64,000 nt of DNA from Paraburkholderia phenazinium (GTDB lineage Bacteria > Pseudomonadota > Gammaproteobacteria > Burkholderiales > Burkholderiaceae): contig NZ_FSRM01000001.1 in the NCBI RefSeq assembly GCF_900141745.1, positions 1,860,001 to 1,924,000 on the forward strand, in the 5' to 3' direction. Below the pieces are notes generated by a model, which had not been told where the DNA came from, did no database searches, and worked only from the letters and a program-made list of their open reading frames with translations. The number at the start of each line of letters is the position of its first letter. The stretch's first letter is position 1. Position numbers and translations under genes: made by a program. Of this stretch, positions 57,009 through 64,000 are shown in pieces.

Positions 57009-57678
57009 TGGCCTGGCCTCCTTGCGATTGTTTGAGAGGAGCGGCCTGATTCAGCAGGACTACAAAGATTGGGAGGCCGCGATGCGGAGCTTATTTGGCT
57101 CCTAAGGGTTTTTACCCTGCGTGCCATCCCAATTCGTGCGGAAAATTCTGCAAATTGATCGTTGAAAGTCGAGGCGCAATCCGGCGGGCGAGCAATCCTG
57201 GCCGCCCGTGCAGACGGTATCCGCAAAAATATCCGTAATGTCCGTATTTCTGTTCGGATGCCGCGACCCTGGAACCCATCTGACGGACTTCGCCGGTCCG
57301 AGGTGCGAATTGCGGACAACGTTGCGGCCCTGGCTACGGCCACTTCGCGCTTGTTCGCGTCCGCATGGGAAACGGTCACGGGAAGAGGCCCCGGACCACT
57401 TGCAAAGGAGGTAACCGGTTGATTGCAGCGCCCCGGGCAGCAGGACGGATAAAACGCCTCATCCTGATGAACGAAGACTCATCAATATCGCTAGCATACC
57501 TAAATAACCAGCAGGATGGGTTATGCCCGACGGCGGGGCGCGTAGCGCGACGCTGGAGCTGATGATTACCTTGTCACTAACGGGTGTGGTGCGAAGGCAG
57601 TTCTCGTGTGCGGACCACTCCGACTTCATGTCAGTGGTGGACATCTACAGGCTAGCGGTTGCAAGCCCGCTTTCTTTG

Positions 57679-57710
57679 CTTACTTTCTTTGCGGCGGCAA
57701 AGAAAGTAAG
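57679..57710. repeat. Hairpin repeat CTTACTTTCTTTGC, perfect 14-bp arms
   Basis: CTTACTTTCTTTGC (57679-57692) and GCAAAGAAAGTAAG (57697-57710) flank GGCG. The right arm continues into TGCCGCCCCGCACAGG. The same segment occurs in shorter form near 24855. Such elements are widespread between genes in Burkholderia and Paraburkholderia. Confidence 0.85.
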
Positions 57711-57787
57711 TGCCGCCCCGCACAGGGGCATCGCTAATAGACCACTAAGAATGCAAGGAAAGGCCAACACCGCAAGAACAACCACCA

Positions 57788-57806
57788 AACCAAGGCGCCG
57801 CAGGCA
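57788..57806. repeat. Dispersed repeat core next to the HlyD gene 3' end
   Basis: AACCAAGGCGCCGCAGGCA is the exact inverse of 50356-50374 and shares its core with the 41602-41653 hairpin. It lies directly downstream of the HlyD-type gene. Confidence 0.85.
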
Positions 57807-57812
57807 AAAACC

Positions 57813-58673
57813 TCACCCAGCCTTAACAACAACAGTACAAGTAGTCCCAGCCGACAAAACGACCCCATCGGGGACATGATCAATCTGAATCCGGACGGGC
57901 ACCCGCTGCGCCAACCTCACCCAGTTAAAAGTCGGATTCACATCAGCCAGCAGCTCGCGGCTCTGCGGATTATCGCGGTCGTAAATCCCCCGCGAAATGC
58001 TCTCCACGTGCCCCTGCAACACACCACCACTCATCAACCGCATCTCAGCCTTATCGCCGACATTCACGTGCGGCAGTTTCGTTTCTTCAAAGTAGCCATA
58101 CACCCAGAATGAATGACTATCCACAATAGCGAGCTTCGCCGCGCCCGCGATGGCATAGTCCCCCTGGAACACGCTCAGATTCGTCACATATCCATCCACC
58201 GGTGACACCACGCGCGTGCGCTCCAGATTCAACTTCGCGGCATCCAGCGCGGCCAGCGCCTGCTCATATGCCGCTTCCGCAGCAGACGCCGTATGCGTCG
58301 CGTTTTCCTGACTCTCCTTCGACACCACCTGGCTGTCCATGTCCGCGCGGCGTTGCGCGTCGTCGCGGCGCATCTGCAACTCGGCCTTGCGTGCCGCGAC
58401 GGCAGCCTGTGCCTGCTCGACCGCGATCTGGTAATGCGAGGGGTCGATCTGCATCAGCAAATCGCCTTTCTTTACCAGCTCGTTGTCGTGTACCGGCAGC
58501 GCCACCACCGCGCCCGAGACGTCCGGCGCAATGTTCACGACGTCCGCGCGCACCCGTCCGTCGCGTGTCCACGGCTCGTCCATGTAGTGGACCCATAAGG
58601 CGCGGCCTATCAGCAGCGCAACAATGAATACGACGGCTGTTGCCACAAAACCCAGAATATTTCGGATGGTCAT
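57813..58673 (-). CDS. HlyD-family periplasmic adaptor (AaeA/EmrA type)
   Basis: This membrane-fusion protein of 286 residues has an N-terminal membrane anchor (ILGFVATAVVFIVALLIGRA). It has the lipoyl half-motif AVVALPVHDNELVKKGDLLM and the other half RVVSPVDGYVTNLSVFQGDY flanking a coiled coil. It links the FUSC permease with the outer-membrane lipoprotein for export of aromatic acids or similar compounds. The ATG at 58673 fits the family start. It is the last gene of the operon. Confidence 0.92.
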   Translation of the reverse strand: MTIRNILGFVATAVVFIVALLIGRALWVHYMDEPWTRDGRVRADVVNIAPDVSGAVVALPVHDNELVKKGDLLMQIDPSHYQIAVEQAQAAVAARKAELQMRRDDAQRRADMDSQVVSKESQENATHTASAAEAAYEQALAALDAAKLNLERTRVVSPVDGYVTNLSVFQGDYAIAGAAKLAIVDSHSFWVYGYFEETKLPHVNVGDKAEMRLMSGGVLQGHVESISRGIYDRDNPQSRELLADVNPTFNWVRLAQRVPVRIQIDHVPDGVVLSAGTTCTVVVKAG

Positions 58674-58686
58674 GATTCGACTCTGA

Positions 58687-58887
58687 TCAACGATAAACGG
58701 CGAGACCCAGCACGCCGCACACACATACGAGCAAGCTGGCCCGGAACAGGTTCGGATGCCACACCACGCGATACAGTCCCGTATAGGCAATCGCGCGATC
58801 CAACACCCAGGTAAGCACAGCGCCGGCAATGAACATCAACACAATGGCCGGCACGTAAGCGTCAAGCACAGCAACTTCACGTGGCAT
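58687..58887 (-). CDS. DUF1656 small membrane protein (AaeX type)
   Basis: This 66-residue protein has two hydrophobic segments (VPAIVLMFIAGAVLTWVL and ASLLVCVCGVLGLAVY) and the family start PREVAVLDAYVP. DUF1656 proteins accompany FUSC/HlyD efflux pairs; their function is unknown. It overlaps the FUSC 3' end by 11 bases and ends 13 bases before the HlyD gene. Confidence 0.93.
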   Translation of the reverse strand: MPREVAVLDAYVPAIVLMFIAGAVLTWVLDRAIAYTGLYRVVWHPNLFRASLLVCVCGVLGLAVYR

Positions 58888-61081
58888 GGCGAACTCCTTC
58901 TTGTTTCCCGGTCCGCGAGCCCACCAGCGTCTCTAGTGGCGATTGCGGATCGAGCAGCGCGGTACGAATGAAATGCAGATGACTCAGGATGCGTTGCAGT
59001 CGATGATGCTCCTCACGCGGTGGTGTGAACGTCGACAGCACTTGCTGGACGGCCGCAGTAGCGTCGATCGTCGCTGCGAGCGCGGTGTCCATCCGTTGTG
59101 CGCTTGGCCGGTCGAAGAGCGCTGCGATTGCGTCGCGCATCTTGCGTTCAGCAACGCGCCACGGCATCGTTTTCGCGTAGCGGGCGTCCGGCGGCAGCGC
59201 GCCGATCTCGCGCCGCATATCGATGATCGCGTTGCCCACTTCGAGCACGGCGAACAGCCAGCGCAGGCTGTCGCGCTTGACCTCGGGTTCTGTCTCGGCG
59301 AGCGCGTTGATCTGGAACATCAGGTCGCGTGCGCCGCTTTCGAAGCGGGAGCGCAGGCGTGTCAGACGTGAGTTGCAGGCCGTCACGACATGGCGGCGCA
59401 GGTCGATCAACAGACGGTTGCGCATCCACGGCAGCGACGGCGGCAGGAGCAGCGCGAATGCGATCGAACACACGAGCATCGACAGGAACAGCGCCAGCCC
59501 ATCGTTGATCACGCCGGTCGGATCGTAGTGGATCACGTTGTCCGGACCCGCGAGGAAGCAAAAGAAAATGCAGTAACCCACGCCGTAGCCGGCCAGCTTT
59601 GGGCGCGTCGTCATGAATACGCCGAGCAGCAGGAACGGCGCGAGCGCAACGCAAAGCAGCGGAAAACCGTCGACGCGCGGATACAGCCCGAATACGACAA
59701 TCATCCCCATCAGCGACGACAGGAGCGTGCCGCCCGCCATCTGAAATGCCATGCGGGTAGGGTTCGGCGATGTGGACGCCAGAGCACAGGTCGCCGCGCC
59801 GACCGGCAGCAGCGTGACGCCGCTCGGCCACGCGCTCGCGATCCAGAACACGCCCAGCAGCGCGATCACGATCGTCGCGCGCATGCCGGCGACCCCTGCA
59901 AACAATGCGTTGGTCCGCGGCTCATAGCGGTCGATCCAGCGCTCGCGCTCGTGCGTATCGCTCGCCAGCGAGGCATACGTGGCCGCATACGCGTGCAGAT
60001 CGTCGATGAAGCGGTAGAGCAGTTCGGCGGCGGTGTCGAAATCGAGCAGCGGCACGTCGGGGCGGGCTTCCAGCGCTTCGCGCGTTGCCCGCAGCCGGTT
60101 GGGCAACTCGGTCTTGTAGGTTTCCAGTTGTTCGGTCACGCGCACGGCATCGGCGGCGGTCAGAACCGGTTCGCCGGATTTGTCGAGGAGTGGCGCGATC
60201 TCCTTGAAGTACGGTTCGATGGCTTCGATAGCGGCAGACGCGCCGGCCTCATGCAGCCGGTTCATCAACTGATGCAAGGCGTGAAAGCGCGTCGATGCAG
60301 TCATGAACTCGCTGTTCAGGCGCGACAGGCGGCCGCCTCTCATCCGCGAGGCCGGGGTTTCGAACACGGCGACGCTGCGGATCGCTTCGAAGCCCACGAT
60401 GTCTGCGACAAAGCGTGCGTTGGTGGCCTCGATCTGCGCGCGATCGACCTGGCCCGACAGCGACGCCGAAACGTATTCGACGAACGCACTAAAACGGCCG
60501 CGTATGGTGGTGCGCATCTGTTCGCCGGTGAATTGCGGGAACACCAGACCGCTGACTGCGCCGGAACAGACAATGCCGACCACGATTTCCGCGACGCGCG
60601 TCGTTGCGGAAATGAACGCGCCGTCTGGATGTTGTGCCGCCGGAAAGCCGATCAACGCGGCGGTGTAGCCGGCCAGCACGAAGCCATACGTGCGGAAATT
60701 TCGGTTGCGCGCGGCACCCGCGGTACAGATGCCGACCCAGATCGCCGTCGACGCGATGAAGAGTTCCGGCTGCTGCGCAAACCGGCCGATCAGCGCCAGC
60801 ATGACGACGAGCCCGACCACCGTGCCGCAGATCCGGTAGAAGCTCTTCGCGAACACCATGCCGCTTTGCGGTTGCATCACGATGAAGACGGTCGTCATCG
60901 CGGTACGCGGTTGCGGCAGGTCGAGTTTCATCGCTACGTATAGCGAAAGAAACGCGGCAGCCAGCGCCTTGAAGATATAGATCCAGGTCAGGCCGTCGGT
61001 GCGGGCCCAATCGGCGGCGGCCGCGTAGAAGGCCGTCAAAGTGAGTGGCTGGCGCGGGGCTGAGGAGGGGGAGGTGGACAT
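58877..61081 (-). CDS. FUSC-family (AaeB-like) efflux permease
   Basis: This inner-membrane transporter of 734 residues has two sets of membrane helices separated by a large cytoplasmic domain. The first is near residues 30-190 (MKLDLPQPRTAMTTVFIVMQ) and the second near 400-560 (ASTSPNPTRMAFQMAGGTLL). That is the fusaric-acid-resistance layout. It probably exports weak aromatic acids driven by the proton gradient, with the adaptor and outer-membrane proteins encoded on either side. Confidence 0.93.
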   Translation of the reverse strand: MSTSPSSAPRQPLTLTAFYAAAADWARTDGLTWIYIFKALAAAFLSLYVAMKLDLPQPRTAMTTVFIVMQPQSGMVFAKSFYRICGTVVGLVVMLALIGRFAQQPELFIASTAIWVGICTAGAARNRNFRTYGFVLAGYTAALIGFPAAQHPDGAFISATTRVAEIVVGIVCSGAVSGLVFPQFTGEQMRTTIRGRFSAFVEYVSASLSGQVDRAQIEATNARFVADIVGFEAIRSVAVFETPASRMRGGRLSRLNSEFMTASTRFHALHQLMNRLHEAGASAAIEAIEPYFKEIAPLLDKSGEPVLTAADAVRVTEQLETYKTELPNRLRATREALEARPDVPLLDFDTAAELLYRFIDDLHAYAATYASLASDTHERERWIDRYEPRTNALFAGVAGMRATIVIALLGVFWIASAWPSGVTLLPVGAATCALASTSPNPTRMAFQMAGGTLLSSLMGMIVVFGLYPRVDGFPLLCVALAPFLLLGVFMTTRPKLAGYGVGYCIFFCFLAGPDNVIHYDPTGVINDGLALFLSMLVCSIAFALLLPPSLPWMRNRLLIDLRRHVVTACNSRLTRLRSRFESGARDLMFQINALAETEPEVKRDSLRWLFAVLEVGNAIIDMRREIGALPPDARYAKTMPWRVAERKMRDAIAALFDRPSAQRMDTALAATIDATAAVQQVLSTFTPPREEHHRLQRILSHLHFIRTALLDPQSPLETLVGSRTGKQEGVRHAT

Positions 61082-61093
61082 GATTCGCGGCCC

Positions 61094-62662
61094 TTACTGC
61101 ACAGTGGGCGCGTAGGCCGAGGCTTGACCGCCAGTCATTGCGTTGGCGGTCGGCGGCGCCGCCGTCGCCGTTTTGCCCTTCCCATGCGCCGGCAGCGTTT
61201 CATCCGTCTTCGGGCCGTCAGCCGGATCGGCGAGGCCGCCACCGAGCGCCGTCATCAGAGAAGCATGCGCACCCAGCCGCTCGGCCTGCACACGTGCGAC
61301 GCCTTCCTGCGCACGCAGCAACTGGTTCTGCGCCACCAGCACATTCAGATAGTCCGTCAGACCACGCCGGTAGCCTTCCTTCGCGAGGTCATAGTTCTTG
61401 TGTGCGGCAGCGACCGAGCGATCGGCATCGTTGGCCTGCGTCTCGAGAGAACGGATCCGCACCACCTGGTCCGCCACGTCCTTCAGCGCGCTGACGATGG
61501 TCTGGTTGTACTGCTCGACTGCCGTGTCATAACCGGCATCCGCGGCGCCCAGTTGCGAGCGCAGCCGGCCGCCGTCGAAGATCGGCAGCGACATCGCCGG
61601 TCCCGCGGTCCAGCCGCCGTTGGTCGCCTTCAGGAACTGGAACAGCGGACCGGCCGCAGCATAGCCGCCCATCGATGCCAGCAGATTGATGTCCGGATAG
61701 AAGTTGGCCTTGGCGACGTCGATACCGCGCGCCTGTGCCGCCACCGTCCAACGCGCCGCGACGATATCGGGACGATGGCCGAGCAGCTCGGCAGGCAGCG
61801 TCGAAGGCAAGCCTGCGGGCGCGTCGAGAGAAAGCGTTGGACGGGTGATCGAATCGCCCGCGCCGGGACCTTTGCCTGCCAGCGCCGCAAGCTGATTGCG
61901 GCCCAGCGCGATCTGCTCTTCGAGTGCGTCGATCTGGCGTTCGTATTCGGGCACAGGCGTTTCGGCCTGGCTCACTTCGAGCTGCGTGCCGAGACCACCT
62001 TTGAGACGGCGCGTGGCGAGATCGACGATCTGCTGTTGCTGTTGCAGCGTCGCCTGGGCGATGTCGAGCAGCGCGTAATTCATCGACATACCGATATACG
62101 CACGCACCACGTTCGCTTCGAGTTCGAGTTGCGCGGCGCGTTCGTCGGCTGCGCTGGCGTGAGCGGCGTCGAGCGCCTGCTCGGCGGCGTTCTTGTCCTT
62201 GCCCCACAGGTCAAGGTGATAGGACAGGCCGAGCGTGCCGGTGTTGTCGTAGGAGTTGGTGTTCGAGAGCGAACCCGGACCGTAATAGATATTGTCTGGC
62301 CAGTGCTGACGCTCGAGCGACAGATTGCCGTTGACCTGCGGCGAGAGCGCCGCGTGCGCCACGCCAGCCAGCGATTGCGCTTCGCGCACCCGTGCCTGCG
62401 CAACGGCGAGCATCGGATTGCCGGCCTGAGCCGCGTCGATCCACGCATTGAGCTGCGGATCGTTATAGACGCGCCACCAGTCCGCAGCGGGCCACTGCGC
62501 CTCGGCATCGGCGGCACGAATCGCCGCGCCGGCATCGAGCGAGGACGGATTCATTCCGCGTGCCTGAGGCGCGATGCCTCCGGTACTGGCGCAGCCGGCG
62601 ATTATCATGGAGATCGTAAGAACCGCGATCGCGGTGATCCCTTTTTGTACCGGAGGCTGCAC
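61094..62662 (-). CDS. NodT-type outer-membrane efflux lipoprotein
   Basis: This TolC-like channel of 522 residues has a lipoprotein signal (AIAVLTISMIIAGC, acylated at Cys24). The repeated coiled-coil domain includes VREAQSLAGVAHAALSPQVN and the second-half equivalent ARWTVAAQARGIDVAKANFYP. The start codon is GTG, preceded at good distance by AAAGGAG. It is the first gene of the efflux operon and ends 12 bases before FUSC. The C-terminal 45 residues are a polar, proline-containing extension. Confidence 0.92.
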   Translation of the reverse strand: MQPPVQKGITAIAVLTISMIIAGCASTGGIAPQARGMNPSSLDAGAAIRAADAEAQWPAADWWRVYNDPQLNAWIDAAQAGNPMLAVAQARVREAQSLAGVAHAALSPQVNGNLSLERQHWPDNIYYGPGSLSNTNSYDNTGTLGLSYHLDLWGKDKNAAEQALDAAHASAADERAAQLELEANVVRAYIGMSMNYALLDIAQATLQQQQQIVDLATRRLKGGLGTQLEVSQAETPVPEYERQIDALEEQIALGRNQLAALAGKGPGAGDSITRPTLSLDAPAGLPSTLPAELLGHRPDIVAARWTVAAQARGIDVAKANFYPDINLLASMGGYAAAGPLFQFLKATNGGWTAGPAMSLPIFDGGRLRSQLGAADAGYDTAVEQYNQTIVSALKDVADQVVRIRSLETQANDADRSVAAAHKNYDLAKEGYRRGLTDYLNVLVAQNQLLRAQEGVARVQAERLGAHASLMTALGGGLADPADGPKTDETLPAHGKGKTATAAPPTANAMTGGQASAYAPTVQ

Positions 62663-62699
62663 GATTTACTCCTTTATTGACTAAAGTACCTTGTGCGCC

Positions 62700-62705
62700 A
62701 TTATA
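62700..62705 (-). promoter_or_regulatory. Candidate -10 element of the efflux operon
   Basis: On the minus strand the hexamer is TATAAT, 38 bases before the GTG start of the lipoprotein gene. The -35 region is poor, which is typical for a LysR-activated promoter. Confidence 0.4.
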
Positions 62706-62817
62706 TTTTTCGCTGTATTTACGAATAACCCGCAAAGATGTAAGGCATTTTTACGGAAATTGAGATAATCGCTCTTGCGAAGCGTGTAACAATCGCTTCG
62801 TCTCAGTGAGGATAGGT

Positions 62818-63756
62818 ATGGATACGCTTCAAAACATGCGTGTTTTCACCCGCGTCGTCGAGGCGGGCAGCTTCACCGGTGCCGCGCAGCACCTCAATAC
62901 GACCACGGCGTATGCGTCGCGCGCGGTCTCCGATCTCGAGGCGCATCTGCGCACCCGGTTGCTCAATCGCACCACGCGCCGCATTGCGCTGACCGAAGCC
63001 GGCGAGCGTTATCTGCAGCGCTGCGAACAGATTCTGGCCTACGTCGATCAGGCCGAAGCCGAAGCGGGCGATGCTCACGCAAAGCCGTCCGGCAAGCTGA
63101 AAGTCCACGCCATGACGAGTTTCGGCCAGCACTATGTGGTGCCGGCCGTCGGGCGTTATCAGCAGCGCTATCCGGAAGTACAGGTTGAATTGACGCTGGC
63201 GCAACGCATGCCCGACCTGCTCGACGAGGGCTATGACGTTGCGCTCGTGCTGGCGCACGATCTGCCGGACTCGGGGCTCGTTTCGCAGCGCCTGGGCAGC
63301 GCATTTAGCGTTGCCTGTGCGTCGCCTGCTTACCTTGAACGTAATGGCGTACCGCAGACGCCTTCGGATCTCAGCCGCCACACCTGTCTGCAGATGGTCA
63401 CGCCGGTATTTCCGACAAACGAATGGACCTTCGACGGCCCGAATGGTCAGGAGACCCTGGCGCTGGGCGCGGCGACGTTTCAGGTGAATGTCGCCGAGGC
63501 GCTGGCGGTGGCGGTGCGCGAGGGCATGGGCATTGGCCTCATCCCGATCTATTCGGCGATCAGTGGCCTGCGTAGCGGCCAGTTGATGTGGGTGTTGCCG
63601 GAGTACACGTCCCAGGAGATGAACGTGTATGCGCTGTACCCGTCGCGCCAGTATCTCGACGCGAAGATCCGCACCTGGGTCGAATTTCTGCGTGACGAAC
63701 TACCCTCGACGCTCGCCACCGATCAGGCCGAACTGCGTAAATTCATCCGCACGTGA
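62818..63756 (+). CDS. LysR-family regulator, divergent from the efflux operon
   Basis: This LysR protein of about 312 residues has the winged helix-turn-helix (TLQNMRVFTRVVEAGSFTGA then TTAYASRAVSDLEAHLRTRL) and an effector domain. It resembles the AaeR/CrgA branch (domain start KLKVHAMTSFGQHYVVPAV). GTGAGGA upstream supports the ATG at 62818 over the in-frame GTG at 62806. It probably senses an aromatic acid and activates the FUSC-type exporter. Confidence 0.92.
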   Translation: MDTLQNMRVFTRVVEAGSFTGAAQHLNTTTAYASRAVSDLEAHLRTRLLNRTTRRIALTEAGERYLQRCEQILAYVDQAEAEAGDAHAKPSGKLKVHAMTSFGQHYVVPAVGRYQQRYPEVQVELTLAQRMPDLLDEGYDVALVLAHDLPDSGLVSQRLGSAFSVACASPAYLERNGVPQTPSDLSRHTCLQMVTPVFPTNEWTFDGPNGQETLALGAATFQVNVAEALAVAVREGMGIGLIPIYSAISGLRSGQLMWVLPEYTSQEMNVYALYPSRQYLDAKIRTWVEFLRDELPSTLATDQAELRKFIRT

Positions 63757-63959
63757 CGGCGGGTCCTGGCGCACGCCGTCCGCCGGTTCGCGTTGACTGA
63801 CCGTTCTCGCCGTGCATCACAGGCTGTTACAGATCTTCGGCATCGCAACATTTCCTTACTTCTCCCGCCGATTTGATTTGATAACGTTGGGTCAACGCGC
63901 TGGCCGGACCGAGTGGGTTGCAGTCAGGAATCTGAATTTACTGGAACGAAGAGGGACTC

Positions 63960-64000
63960 ATGGATACGCATCTGCTGATCGGCGTGGCCGTCATGCTGGG
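63960..64000 (+). CDS. Start of a further gene, truncated by window end
   Basis: An ATG preceded by GAGGGA opens a frame encoding MDTHLLIGVAVMLG at the edge. The hydrophobic start suggests a membrane or secreted protein, but too little is present to identify it. Confidence 0.55.
   Translation, partial: MDTHLLIGVAVML

Larger units (their letters stand above)
57009..57812. other. 804-base region without genes, containing repeats
   Basis: No open frame here has convincing composition or family motifs. The right-hand part (57670-57812) is built from dispersed repeats. The left part holds the vgrG promoter region and a small AGGGTTTTTACCCT hairpin at about 57106. It could be the edge of the vgrG island. 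Confidence 0.5.

Noticed and set aside
57106..57119. AGGGTTTTTACCCT hairpin upstream of vgrG
   Set aside because: The stem is only five base pairs; too weak to support a feature.
57005..57379. Open frame of 124 codons upstream of vgrG
   Set aside because: Its composition (Arg/Ser/Ala-rich), lack of motifs and overlap with the vgrG ribosome binding site indicate a chance frame.

Overview
The window is high-GC chromosomal DNA of a Burkholderiaceae beta-proteobacterium, most likely Paraburkholderia. The inference rests on the inositol cluster with an iolC-DUF2090 fusion, the dense LysR/MarR regulators, a vgrG cluster, a FUSC/DUF1656/HlyD efflux operon and short dispersed extragenic repeats. No rRNA, tRNA, CRISPR array or intact insertion sequence was found. 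The genus is inferred from gene content, not from a marker gene.

Positions 1-24800 are mostly ordinary core and accessory genes: an XRE/MmyB regulator, a YgjP-like metallopeptidase, a long AI-2E/PerM-type permease, a MarR-DHA2 efflux pair, a glutathione S-transferase, small envelope proteins, a Nudix hydrolase, an amino-acid binding protein, glnS, ggt with an unusual insert, a CaiB/BaiF CoA-transferase, alaS with a clear terminator, a LysR/YbfB-MFS divergent pair, ltaE, a zinc-ribbon Nudix enzyme, a hotdog thioesterase and an 800-residue two-repeat lipoprotein of unknown function.

Positions 24891-37153 hold a myo-inositol catabolic island. On the minus strand, in transcription order, are a sugar ABC transporter (binding protein, permease, ATPase) and then iolC(-DUF2090), iolD, iolE and iolB. 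Divergently on the plus strand are an RpiR-type regulator, iolG and a second Gfo/Idh/MocA dehydrogenase. The shared intergenic region carries a GGAA-N6-TTCC palindrome, the form expected for an RpiR-type IolR operator. Several genes overlap by ATGA, so translation is probably coupled. iolA is not in the window.

Positions 37328-50347 return to housekeeping genes: a TusA-like protein, galU, valS, uvrD, mtnN, prpE, a fosmidomycin-resistance-type MFS pump and a methyl-accepting chemotaxis protein.

Positions 50469-57008 are the most interesting part, a type VI secretion vgrG island read on the minus strand. It contains vgrG with a C-terminal adaptor-like tail, a cysteine-rich putative effector, and a membrane-anchored Asp-box (BNR) protein that is the likely immunity factor. 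The effector 3' half plus the immunity gene are then repeated. The junction between the two copies contains a decayed P4-type tyrosine integrase fragment, so the locus looks like a growing effector/immunity array with a mobile-element scar.

Positions 57813-62662 encode an aromatic-acid/fusaric-acid-type efflux operon (outer-membrane lipoprotein, FUSC, DUF1656, HlyD) with a divergent LysR regulator. The window ends in the first codons of a further gene.
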